DNA of 64,000 nt from Numida meleagris (lineage: Eukaryota > Chordata > Aves > Galliformes > Numididae): assembly GCF_002078875.1 (NCBI RefSeq), contig NC_034410.1, forward strand, positions 101,792,556 to 101,856,555, read 5' to 3'. Each line of letters starts with the position of its first letter. The first letter of the stretch is position 1. The position numbers and the translations under genes are program-made. Below, one piece after another: positions 1 through 13,100 of this stretch. Under the pieces are notes generated by a model. The model made no database searches and was not told where the DNA came from. It saw only the letters and a program-made list of their open reading frames with translations.

Positions 1-1024
1 TAGTACCCAAAGTGAAATTTATCACAGCTGAGACTGTAAGCAACTATAAACTGGGGAACAGGGAGTTGGTATTGGGGCCTTATCTGTTCAATATCTTTGT
101 TGATGATCTGAATGAGGTCACTGAGTGCACCCTCAGTAAATTTGCAGATGACACCAAGGTGGAAGGAAGTGTCAATCTGCTTGGAGGTAGGAAGGTCCTA
201 CAGAGGGATCTGGACAGGCTGGTAGTTCGGCTGAGACCAATGGGATGAAGTTCAGCAAGACCAAGTGCTGGGTCCTGAACGTTGGCCACAACAACCCCAG
301 GCAATGCTACAGGCTTGGGGCAGGGTGGCTGCAAGGCTGTGTAGAAGAAACAGACCTGGAGTTGTTGGTCAGCGTTCAGCTGAACATGAACCAGCAGCGT
401 GCTCAGGTGATCAAGAAGGCCAATGGAATTCTGGCTTGTATCAGAAATAGCGTTGCCAGCAGCAGCAATGAAGTGATCATCCCTCTATACTCAGCACTAG
501 TGAAGCCAATCCTTGAGTACTATGTTGAGTTTTCGGCCCCTCACTATAAGAAAGACGTTGAGGCCCTGGAGCGTGTCCAGAGAAGGGCAATGAAGCTGTG
601 AGGGGTCTGGAGCACAAGTCTCAAGAGGGGCGGCTGAGGGAACTGTGATTGTTCAGTCTGGAGAAGAGGAGGCTCAGGGGAGACCTTATCGCTCTCTACA
701 ACAACCTGAAAGGAGGTTGTGGTGAGGTGGGAATCAGCCTCTACTCCCATGTAACTAGCAGTAGGACTAGAGGGAATGGCCTCAAGTTGCTCCAGGGGAG
801 ATTCAGGTTGGATGTTAGGAAAAATTTCTTCTCTGAAAGAGTGGTTAGGTGCTGGAACGGGCTCCCCAGTGAGGTGGTGGAGTCACTGACCCTGGAGGTG
901 TTCAAGGAATGTTCAGACGTTGTGCTGAGAGACATAGTTTAGTGAGAACTATTGGTGATAGGTGGAAGGTTGGACTGGATGATCTCGTAGGTCTTTTCCA
1001 ACCTTGGTGATTCTATGATTCTAG
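1..1024 (+). mobile_element. CR1 LINE, 5'-truncated copy, 3' half of reverse transcriptase plus 3' UTR
   Basis: Translation shows the end of a non-LTR reverse transcriptase, with LFNIFVDDL followed by FADDTK (the catalytic ADD box at about 141-158), then [11 protein letters not shown]. The frame is broken near 240 and again near 600, so the copy is dead. It ends with the avian CR1 tail TTCTATGATTCTA at about 1011-1023. The left end is cut by the window edge. It lies in the intron before window exon 1, in gene orientation. Confidence 0.93.
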
Positions 1025-1072
1025 GAATTCTAGCATGATAATGAAAGCTGACTTGAAGTATTACTTTTCCAG

Positions 1073-1191
1073 CCTGCAATTGCCATGGACATGCCACTGA
1101 CTGCTACTATGATGCTGATGTTGATCAGCATCGAGAAAGCCTAAATATTCATGGGCATTATGAAGGTGGAGGAGTCTGCATTAACTGCCAG
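1073..1191 (+). CDS. LAMA3: LAMA3 window exon 1: LE module, first half
   Basis: Acceptor TTTTCCAG, donor CAG|GTAAAA. Enters in phase 1 and ends on a complete codon. It encodes [15 protein letters not shown]... ending GGGVCINCQ, the N-terminal part of what should be the second LE module after the LN domain (from memory of the human protein). The CxCxGHxxxC spacing is the LE signature. Confidence 0.96.
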
Positions 1192-4100
1192 GTAAAAAGA
1201 TTTTAGTTGTTTAAGTAAATGGTATTTGAAGAACGTGTACTATAGTGTTGTCATGCCTGCACTGATAGTTATGAGGCTGACCAGTTTAGATAGCTCCATG
1301 GCTCTGCTGTTACTACTTGTACTCAGAGTAGGGAAATAGGTGTCTGAAAATAATTTGCATCATACAACATTACTTGTAAATGTATAAATGATACATAAAT
1401 TATATTTATGTGCAGTTCTATGTGATTCAAATAAGGCCACACAATAAAATGATTACATTAACTACAAAAAATTCCTGTTAAAATGAACTCTGCCATTTCT
1501 CTGCTAAATAAAGGGAAGTAAAATTTCCTAAATAAAATGCCAACGCAGTCCAGCTGGTTCTTTACTGAAGCAAAACACAGAGAGCTGTCCTTCATCATCA
1601 GGACTAAAGCAGGACATAGGCGGTACCAAGAAGAAATGTTTTTGGTATTGAAAAAACATGGAGTTGTAGAAGGGACCTCTGGAAGTCATTTGGACTAGTG
1701 CTCCACTCAAACCAAGGATAGATGCAAGTAATATCAGTTTGCATAAAAAAGCATCCAGTTGAGTTCTGAAAATTTCCAGGGATGGAGATTACACGGTCTT
1801 TGGGTAATTTATTACAGCAAAGTTTATGCTGTCTGGTAGATTTATCTTGTTGGTCCCTCCTGCTTATCTCAGGGTCTTAAAATTCAGTCTCATGGTCACT
1901 GCATAATGCTGCCCTCAGCTTTCACATGCTCTGCCAGTTCTTCATTGTTAGTGGGAGTCCTCTTGAACAGAGTATCTTCTCTTTCAGGTTCAAAAGCTCC
2001 TGCATCCCAAAATCATTTTTGATAAATTCAAATTAACTTCTGAATTGCTTACTTCCTGCTGCATGGGGTGGTTAAAGTTATCTCTGAGTACCAACACCTG
2101 TGATTGCAAGATTTTCTCTAGCTGCATATAAAATACTTCATCCACCTTCTTGTTCAGGCAGTCTGTAACACACCTACTGCAATATCAGTGGCATTGGTGC
2201 GTCTTCTGATCCTTATCAACAAGCTGTGCCTAGGTTTGTCACCAGCCCCAGCACCTGGGTGGAGGCCTAAGTACTCCCTACAGCCCCAGACCCAGAGAGC
2301 TGCATTCACCACCTGCAGCTCTGTCCAGGATGAGGCCTCTGATGTTCCATCGGTGTTAGGAATCTCTGAAGAATGTGCCTTGCAACATGTTGAGGCCATT
2401 GCTGCACAATCTTCAAGTAGTCTTGAGCAGTGTTACTGGGCCTCTCTGTGGTCTTGCCAGGCTAAGTGCAGCAACAGCTGATGTGTCTCCATCTACTGTG
2501 AGATGTGAGCATCACCTTCCCTAATCTACTGTTAGCCTTCCTCAGCAGTAGCTCTGCTGTGGAGGTGCTAGAGGAAGTACCTTGGCAGAACTGGAAGTAG
2601 AACTATTGAGCAAACTGGGAACACCAACCACAATAGCAACGTACTAAGTGCCCTGCTCATCAACTGCCCTGCCAGCTGCCCCAGTAAGTCTCTGTTTGCA
2701 GCTATGTGTTGCAACACACCCTAAGGAGGAACTAAAGAGCACAAGGGGGCTGAGGGCAGGTGTCCACTGCTTTGGTTTCTCCAGAGCAAAGTTTACTTCC
2801 TTCTCTTGTCCCCATGCCCATGAGACTGGGTGCACCGGAGTGTTTTGTGACTGCTAATTGCTCAACTCATGAATACCATCACTGGTGCATGCTCCTGTCA
2901 CCTACACCGCAAGAGAGAGCTTTACTGCAGGAGTTGCAGTATGCTTAGGACTTTGTTCACCTGAGATTTATGTATTTTTGCTGTATTTCAAAATACTTAT
3001 CATGTTGTTTCTGTGTTTCTAAAACATGCTTACAGAGATGCATATTTTTCTAATGGAATTACTATTTTACTCTGTTTCATGTAGACTGATCAGGTTTTGG
3101 TTTATTTTGTTGTTACTAATATTGGATGAAGTGTGTTCAAAAACAAATAACAGTGTGAGGAAAACTCCATGCAGTTGTCTGTATGATGTACATGTTGCAA
3201 AAAAAAAAAAAAAAAAAAAAGCAGTATAAAAATAAATGAATAGTGATAGCGTAAAAAGGAATTTTATTCCTAGATTGAAATTATTTTCTGTTAAGTAGCT
3301 CATATTCATAATTTCAAGTTAAAATTCAGCTGCTTTATGTGAGAATACCATAATACAGGAAGCTGTAGAGATTATGTGGTTAAGGAACGCCAAATGACAA
3401 AGGCTGTCTTTAGTGCGTTAATACTTCTTGTTTGTTTTTTCCTGTGATGATCCTTAGTTGCGTATAGGAACAGCATTAAGGATGTTATTGTTTCTTAATT
3501 CTCCTTCCAAGTTCCTTTTTTTAGTTCATATTCTCCTCCTGTTTTATTTTGCACAGCATAATACAGCTGGTATTAACTGTGAGAAGTGTGCAAAAGGTTA
3601 CTATCGTCCTTATGGTGTTCCAGCAAGAGCTCCTGATGGCTGTATATGTAAGGTCTTCTGTATTCAGTATCTTCTCACAGTGGTGGTGATGCTTTGGTTT
3701 TGTGGTTTGTTTTTTTTTTTAATAAGTAGTTCAGGGGATGCATGTTTTTGGGAGGGGGAAAAAAGTGCTCAAAAGATGTTTGAAAAGAACTGCAAATGAC
3801 ACTGCGTTGCTTTAGACCCTCTCAATGATGTTCTTCTCATCATGTGTGTCATATGAGCATAAAGCTTCAGACCAGCAGCAGGACAATAGCAGGAAGTAAG
3901 CTGTAAGAGGCTGCTGAGGAGGTAGGATCATCTACACGCCTTGCAGCTGGCATGACCTCTGAGAAGCCACTCTCATCTCAGAACCTTGTGACTTTGCTTC
4001 TCTTAGCTCTCTTATTTACATATAAGGTATCTGCTGACTCTTGGTCACTTATGAATTTTATTTTATAGCTCAAAAGGTCATAAGGATTGTTACTCCTACT

Positions 4101-7100
4101 TTATCTAGTGCTGAATCATCTACAATAAATAGTGCAATGGGATAACTAGTAATATAACATTTAAAAAAGATGAACTGAGTATAGATAAGAACTAAGAGCT
4201 GAATTACAAAGAGGCTGCTGGAGCTTTGTGACAAGTAGGAGGAAGCTATGTTTTGTTGTGTTTGGGTATTGATATGAATGGGAGGTCAAACAGTGATGAA
4301 AGTTCTGCTGTAATGCTGCACATGATGTGTAAGGGAAGATGGACGAGGAATGATGCTCAGCCTAGACTTTGGAGAGAGATGAGCAGAAGCCACGGAAAAG
4401 ATAGATGCTGTGCGTGTAGTACTAACATGCAGCATTCTGAATTAAAAAAAAAAACAAAAACACTAGGAGGGTAATGTAGATCTCACCTCTGAGGGATACT
4501 GTAAAGATTAACTGGTGATATAGAGTACTTGGGAAATGTGTAACAGCATACACATATTCGTTCTTGAAATAATGAAATATTCACCGTTGCAAATAACATT
4601 ATAACACCATTTTGCAATGCTGTAGAAGGCAAATTAATTAATTTCCAAAAAGTGCTAAATTTCTGATCCTTGCTTAGCTTGCCCTTGTGATTTGGAGCGT
4701 GCGGAGGGCTGTGAGGAAGGATCTGGCCGCTGTTTCTGCAGGTGGAATTTCCAGGGAGAAAACTGTGAACACTGTGCTGATGGATTCTCTAGTTTTCCAT
4801 TTTGTGTCTGTAAGTATGCAAATAAAAATGTCTCTTCTCCAGTATTTTAAATGTGCTTTAAAGAATTAACTGTTTTCTTTACACCTGATTTATTTCATCT
4901 GTTTGACTCATCTGGCATTTCAGATTTTCACGTTCACATTTTCTGAGAAATCAGTAGTCATAACACTGCAGAGAGTCTGGTTTGCTTACAAAACAGTGGT
5001 TACCTGAAAATCAAATAGGTTGTACTGCATTCTCAGAATTCATGTGAGACATCTATCTGTCAGTAAGTCATGAATTCCAGTCTAAAGCCTTTGGACCAGT
5101 TGTTCAAATGTGTCTCAACGTCGTTATGTATAACTCACTTGAAAGTAAAAATGGTTTTGTGTTTTCTGGGCCTCAAAGGATTTGGAACTTGCAACCCTAA
5201 TAAACTGAGTTTGTGGGCTTTCAGAAGATTCTAAAAATAATTTAAAATAGTTGTAAATGACTGTGTGTTGGAAAGGCCCTCCTGGCAGAGTGTAAAGCTG
5301 TCAGCTGTGCTCTCATATTTCTGCTGGACTGCAGATAAGTGCAGATTGAAGGAAAGGTTACAGATTTTTCAAGTGATTTAGGGAAAGATGTTTGTAAAGC
5401 CAAAGAAAATAGACACATGAGAAAAAATAATGTCACACAAATGTTGAGTGCTTCCATTTACTGAAAATGGTAACAGAATGAAATTAAATGACATTAATTA
5501 ATTGAAAAATAGATTTTTACTTTAAAACAGATTAAAACTAAGTGTTGACAACTGAGAAAATTAAAGGCTTTCCCCTTAAGAAGGTATACCATCAGAATTG
5601 TTTTCACTGCATATAAACTTATGATTCTGTGATCCAATTCTAAACATGCAACAGTGGGAGTGTTTTGTCACAAATTCTGGCACTTTGGGTACTGAGTCAT
5701 AATGACAAATAGCAGGAGACAAACTTTCAACTGGAAATTAAAACTTTGAAATAAATACATAGTTCCCTAGATAGCTCTCATAATGCTGTCAAGAACAAGA
5801 AAGCTTTCTGTACAAAAACAGAGAGAGCAGGAAAGCAAGGCAGTAGCATTTCCAAATGATGTTTGGCCTTTCATGCGTTTCTTTTGTGGACAGACTTTTA
5901 CCTGGTTCAGAGAACAAAAGTTGAAAGTTTCTTAGCCCTTTCCTAACTGAAAGAGAACAAAACAGTAATTGATTTCTAGAGTCATGAAATTATCATGCTC
6001 TTTGGATCGACAGGACAGAACTTCATGATTTGTCATGATTTTTAGTGAAATAAGTGTATCTCTTCTAACTATACTTTATTATTTCTTTTGTTTTAAAGAT
6101 ATTCCTGTTTATCCTTTTACTTCTCCAAATCCAAGAGATGCTATAGCTGGTGACATAATAGGCAAGTTCTTTGTGTTTTGTTTATCTTCCCAGTTTAATC
6201 GTTTTTCATGATTTCAGTAGTGCTTGTTCTTTCAGGAAGATTTATGCAGTAGTTTTGACAGTGTTGCTATTTATCTTTCAAAGAGCCTTTTTTCTTACCA
6301 GAAGTTCATCGCATAGTCTTACTCGTATTAAACAGTTCAGTGGGCTAGTTCCAGAAAGTTATGGATCAAAAATAAGTTCAGCAACCCTCCGGCAAACATC
6401 TGCAGAAGGTCCTGACCATCTTGTTAAATGCTCATGAACAGATCCATCAAGGCTTTCTGACATGTACCACTTGTCAGCTGCTTTGCAGTGTAAATCTCTT
6501 AGGGCTAACTGGCCTCTGTTTCTGGACTGTCTTCTTACACCTGGCAAATTGTGCATTGCCTTTGGCAGCAGAGAACTTGAATTTCTGAGGGATATGTACT
6601 TCTTATTTAGCCCACCCTGAAGCTGTCTGAAATACATACAGTGATTTCTTCTGTGAGTTCTTTAACATATATCATTGTACTGCAGAGCTGAGACATCACA
6701 GACTATGCCACATCAAATAAATACTTGCAATATACTTCAGGGTTAATAGCTTCAAAAAACAATCAACAAACAAAGACTAGAATACTTTGTAATATCCTAA
6801 AAACAACATTATTCCACCTAATTTTCTACTAGTTTTATAGAACTGGATTTCATGGTAGCAAATGAGAAAACGATTTTTTTGCAAATGTAGCAAACAGGTA
6901 TAGGTAGAGAGTGCACATCCATTTACAAGTTATAAATCCCTTGAAAACATCTGCTGTTAGTATTACAGCTCACAATGCTTTAGTTCTGGGTGGACAACTA
7001 TCATCATGTAGGACTCTGGGTATGCTCTGTTGCATGCTATCTTTTCTCACATACGTTTAAAATGAAGAAGAAAAAAACCTGCAGTGATAAAATGAGGAAA

Positions 7101-10100
7101 TGTAAGCAGGAGAAAACAGGTCTTAAAACTGTTTACATTTTCAGCAGTAGCATCTCAGTCTGAAGGCATAGAAAAGGTGTCTCTAAATGGAAATCTTTGT
7201 ATCTGAAGAATTAGTGCTCTCAGTCTAAGCTTGTGATTATGACTTTTTTTAATGAGATTTGTGTGTAAGGATCATACAAATAGTTTTGTTGGTTCAGTAG
7301 TAATAATTACTAAGTACTGATCTATGTTTCTCTGCAAAAATGCAAGGAGTTGCATATTTTCATGCGCTAACTTCTGTTCCTTTCTGTCTTTTTGTTCCTG
7401 TGGTAACTAGAAGGTGGCTGCAAAGCAGGATATTTTGGACCCCAGTGTCTGCGTAAGTTCCATTGTCTCTTTCATGCTTGGAGCCTGATCTCCAGTGTAA
7501 ATGCCAACATTTGGCTTCCAAGTGAAATACTCTAAGATTTGTAACACTGCAAATGTTTTCTTTACAACCGTGCTCTCCAGCGTGCCAGTGCCATGGTGCA
7601 GGAGTGCTGGGTGGTGATTGTGATGGAAATACTGGGCAGTGCAGATGTCGAACTGGATTTCAGGGGTTTTCCTGTGATACCTGTGCAGCTGGCTATTTTC
7701 ATTACCCTTTCTGCCAGGGTAAGCCAAAACATTTCCTTTCAGCAGGCATATCCAAAAATACAGATACATGCTTTATACTAGGAAATGAAATTCTTTTGAC
7801 AGAGAGATATAAGAAACTCTACGAAAACTCATGGAAGTCAGAAAAGAAGAAAAATTTGATGAGGAGTGATTCCTATCTAAAAATGCCTCTATTCAATTGA
7901 TTGTTGTCTATTTTATGATGCAGCTGTCAGATTCCAGTTTGAGAGTAAATTTAATTTATGCCTCATGATATCTAGAATACCAGTTGAAGCATTTCTGTTA
8001 CTTATCTTTTTTTTGTTTTGTTAAATTTTAGTTTGTAACCTTACTTTGATGAGAAAGGGCAGCTTGATATATCAATACCAGAAAGCAGTTTCTTTTTAGA
8101 GTACTTTAGTTATCTGTACTGCCTTCTTATACATCTTATTAAACCTTCCCTCCTGAGACTGTAAATCCCAAACCATAAATTGTTTAATTTTAGCCTAGGA
8201 AGGGGGGAACTGCTTTCAGTGGTTGAAACACCACTTAGGATTGATGAGTCTGTCCATGAGTGAGGACAGGCTAAGTGTGCTTCTGCACTGACATTGCACT
8301 CCATAGTTACTTTGAGCCAGATTCTTTAATGGATTTTCATTAATGTCTGCCTCAATACTAATTCCTACTGATGAGCAATCAATAAAAGCTAATAAGGAAC
8401 AAAATAAATCTGACAATCTGATAAGATTTTGACCATCAGGGAGAGGATTTTTTTCTTTTTTTTACTTTTTTCTTTTTTTTCTAAAGATGAAAGAAGAGAG
8501 CTCTCTAGAGACTGCATCTGAAAATTCTTTTCTTGGTTGCAGTGTGTGAATGCAACTCAGCGGGTACCCAGCCTGAAGTCTGTGATTTCCTTGGAAGGTG
8601 TCTTTGTCGCTCAGGGATAGTTGGACTTCAGTGTGACAGCTGTCAGCCTGGCTACCACTCTTTCCCTGTCTGTGAAGGTAAGGTTGCAGACTGCATCTAT
8701 AGAACCCAACAGACCCCTGACTAGGCTAACTGCAATGCTTTTAATGTATTGTTTTTGCAGGGGTTGAAGCAGTATTCACAGCAGTAAGTGAGCAGGATGC
8801 TCTTCTTTACAGTGAAATCATCATGCATGATGAAAATTTACATGAAATCATCATTTTCATTCTCTAAGCATTAATTCCAGGCATTGTTTCCATACTAGGG
8901 AATTATTCAGGCTTTTCGAATGATCAGACTGATTTAACTTCAGTTAGCACAGCTGTCTTAATAATAACTACAAGATATGAAAAATTTTTAATAGTGGAGG
9001 CCTAAAGCAACAGAAAAAAATACTTGACTGCTGACAAGGAACTGGCATGGTAAAAAAAAAAAAGAAAAAAAAAGCAGCAAAGCTGTGCAGAGCTAATCTA
9101 CTTTTGCAGAGGATCTGTTTAGTTCCTCACACAATGTGTGTTTTGTAAATTTGAAAATGAGAAGCTCGCATTTCGCCCTTCACAGTGATTTCTTACTCAT
9201 TTTAACATCATATAACAGGACTTGGACATGTAAACGTGAAGCATGAATGATCTCCATGTGGTTTTACCAGTGTACATGATGTCAAGGACTAGCCTGCTGT
9301 TTACATGAAAGGAAAATTGATCAGTACCGAAGAAGTATAACATTGAAAAGCATAACAATTTTTGTTTTGTATGAGGGTACCATCAAATCCTATCTCCCCC
9401 TAGGTTTTGTCTGCCTTTGCAGTGAATAAGAGAGACCTGTAATCCTTGATATTCCCTGCCCCCAGCAATAGCAGGGCATAGAAACAGATCATCTTTAAGG
9501 TCCCTTCCAACTCAAACTGTTCTATGATCAGTAAATTTTACACTGAAAAGAATGTAGGGTATTGCTGAGTTTTGATGCGTAATTTCCTGTACAGGATTTA
9601 TATAGAACATAATGATTTGCTTTCTCCTTCCTTATTTTCGGTTCACGACTATAACAGTCTTCTTCTTTTTGGACTTTATGTACTTGTTTATGTCCAATAA
9701 ATAGCTGGATTCTTTATGCATTCTCAAAGATGTATTATATTGTGTTACCAAACACAATGGTTGGTAAAAAAAATAATACCACATGACTGTGTATTTATAG
9801 TCTGGAGGAGATTAACTTTTAAATATGAAAAACATGAAATCAAGTTTTGTGTTGGCACACCCTGTTTAGTGGCTTTAAAATATTGTAATTTTTTTCTTTG
9901 AGCTGAATTAAGTAGAAATCTTAAATCAAATCCATATTGAAGATGTTCAAATTTTTAACAACAAAAAATTAAAGTGAATAAAAGCTTAAGAGAACATGCA
10001 AAAATAAATAGTAGAAGGCAGGCAAAATAGTTGAAAACACAGCCAGTGGGATTACTCGAAACTGCTGCAGTTCGCAGCTTGTTCTATTAAAATAACCTGC

Positions 10101-13100
10101 TGTTGGTCCAGTTTAAATTAATGCAGTATGCTGTAGACTGTGGTAGAAGGTGAGCAGCCCAGCCTGCTGCTCCTATTTGGAGCTATCGTGTTCTGAAGGG
10201 AGGTAGTTCTAATAGCTTCTTGGATGTTGCAACTAAAACTGGCCTCTCTGATCTTGCCTTGTTGAAATCTGTAGTAGCTTTATTCAATAAGAGCAAAAAT
10301 CAAAGTTATGCTTTTAAACTAATCGATCCAATTAAAATAAGGAGAAAACATAATATAGTGTTCAGCTGAGAGTAGAAAGCTGTGGTGGTGATGTTTTTGG
10401 AAGCCTCGCTGTTTATATTTTTCTTATACTAAGTTACTAGCAAATCCTGTGTCTTTCCATTATACTTTGAAGTAAACACAGCAAAGCCAGATATCCTTGG
10501 CTGCAGTAGAAGGAGGAACTGAAAGGGGAAACCAGGAATATGAACATGGAACAGAAAGATAGTACTTGAACAGTGTTTGTTTTATATTTCTGTCAGTCAG
10601 CCGTTTCTATTAGTTGTATAATACAAGTGATTAACTGCAGACCTTAGCAACCGGGATTCCCAGATGGGCTCCCATTCATGTACCTATAAAATGTGCACCT
10701 GTGTAAATTCCAGCATCATTTCGATAAAATAACACATCTGTGATAGAACTGTTAGCCTAAAACAGTCATAAATCCAAGAGAAGCACCCATCCAGCTAGTT
10801 ATTAAGTCTTACAGTGTGCCTCGTGTATCGTACTAGTAAGATTATTCTCAGGCATCAAACTTAGTCTAGCCTCGTAGATGCTTGTTGTCAGAGATTGTTT
10901 TTTAAACATGTTGAGTACTTCTGTCGTGACTTTTCTTTCAATTTTAAGATACATTTTTGTTCCTTACGCAGGTATTTTGCAATGAATAAGAATAGATCTA
11001 CGAACTGTATACTATAGAGTTTCAGGAAGAAGCTGATTGTCAGTGTTTGAGGCTATTTTAAGTATTTATTTCAAGATATTTATATTTGGTGGTAAAATTA
11101 TGTTTTGTCTGGATTCCCCATGATTATTTGATGTTTTAAGGTGACTTTTTTGGCAAATTCTGGAGATGTATCCCTCAGGTTATTTAGTTATGCTTTTTTT
11201 TCCTCTGTGCAGAATGCAGTTGTGACTCTACTGGCTCACTGGACAATACATGTGATCCTAGAGGACAGTGTCTGTGTCGTACTAACTATGCTGGATTTAG
11301 ATGTGACCAATGTGCTCCAGGTTATTACAGCTATCCCAGCTGCTTGCGTGAGTTAACAGCCTTTCCTCTTCCTACGGGGGGGTTGCTGTCTCATTACCAT
11401 ACAGTACAGAAGGAAATCATTTTTCTCAAATATATTCCATATAAAACTGCCTATGTAAGCATGATAGTTTCCTCCCTTTCAAAGCTGGCAACAGGAACAC
11501 TGAGGATCCAGCCAGTGGCCAGGCTTCCTGACAGACACACACTCTAGTAGCCCTCCCTGGCACATCATTACTGTTCCTGTAATGTGTACTAGTTGGATTA
11601 ATGAAAGCACAGGAGTGTTTGGCCTTGGTGCATTTGTATCTCTTTTAAAACATGAAATTTAAAACTTAGGCAAGGCAGTGGGTGTTTACTTATATGAGTT
11701 CTGACTCATTAAATTTCAAGAGTATAAGCTTCATTCCAACTGGTTTGGGCTTCTACTATTTGATACACTGTCCTGTAAACTTTTACGTGCATAAGTTTAT
11801 GCTCTTGACAAGTGATAAAACTGCCATAAATACTAATCTAGAAGGGCTTGACTCTGCAAATCTTCGACAATATCAATATTTTTTTTTTCTACCTAAGTGG
11901 ATTAATTGATCAGGCCCAGACCATATGTATGTTTTTACAACATGCACAATGAAACCTGCAAACACTGTGGTTAAAACAAGCTACCTGAACACCGTGAATA
12001 GGACTTTTCTTTCCTAGAAGTGAAAAAACCCTTGGTACTAAAGGAGCAACATATCCTCACAATTCAACTATTAATAATCACTATAACCTTAGCAAAAAAT
12101 AATCCTACAGGTTTGTTCCTCCTTTTTAGGAGATAAGCTATTAGTGAAATAGTAGTCATTGACCATTTCAGCTTCAGATAGTATCAGAGCAAAGATTTGT
12201 CTCCTAAGCTACAGCAGTATTGTTTATTTTTGTGGCCTTATTACCATATGCGTGTTATGTAGAAACTTGAAACAATGAAATTGTTACACAGTTTATTTTT
12301 AAGTTTGCTTCTGGCCTCCTTGGCCCTCAGATATAAAAATGTAATGAGCATATATATTCTGTATTTTGCCATTATATTTTAAGTGCAGTTCTAGAATTCA
12401 GGGAAGAATTTGCCCTGTTTTTTCCATAACTGTAGAACGATTGAAAAAACAAAATCAAAACCAGGATGGAAAAATGAGGGTGGGAAAGAGAGATTATGGT
12501 TCCAGATGCCATAGAATGACTTGGTTGGAAGGAAAGTTAATGATCATCCAATTCTAACCCCCCTGCCATGGGCAGGGTTGCAACCCACTGGATCAGGCTT
12601 CCCGAGGCCCCATCCAACCTGGCCTTGAGCGCCTCCAGGGATGAGGCACCCACAGCTTCTCTTGGCAATGTGTTCCAAGGTTTTTTGTCCTGCTTTTTGT
12701 TCACTAGGACCTCCCAGTCCTTTTTGGCAGGCCTACTCTCAGTGAGCTCTTCTCAGGATCTGTACACGTACCTGGGATTGCACTAACCCAAGTGCAACAG
12801 CTTGCACTTGGCCTTGTTGAACCTCACGCAGTTCATGTGGGCTCTCTTTTCAAGCCTGTCCAGATCCCTTTGGATGGCATCCCTTCTTTCTGTCATATTA
12901 ATTATACTTATTTCTGCCAATAAGATGAAAACAGTGTCAAGATGGAACAGATCATCTCAAACTTCTACCAGCAGAAGCGAGAACCCTGTGAATTATTAAT
13001 TTCAAATAATGAAAGTGAAGAGACACTCTACAAATGAAGAACACTCTATAAAGTATTCAAAACCTCTACAATACCAGAGTTTTTTGAAAGCTATTGCTTG

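Noticed and set aside
12..942. Open frames encoding reverse-transcriptase-like peptides
   Set aside because: They belong to a truncated, frameshifted CR1 LINE with the standard CR1 tail, not a host gene.
2154..2857. Several overlapping ORFs of 60-97 codons on both strands in intron 1
   Set aside because: GC-richer, repeat-like sequence; no conserved motif. Probably an old interspersed repeat whose family I could not fix.
3199..3220. A22 run as the tail of a processed pseudogene
   Set aside because: No recognisable gene copy upstream and no clear flanking duplication; treated as a simple repeat.
6099..6149. Ending exon 4 at the GT donor at 6150
   Set aside because: In phase, but it would delete the conserved GDI motif; the GC donor at 6162 has a near-perfect consensus. 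Kept only as a possible alternative.
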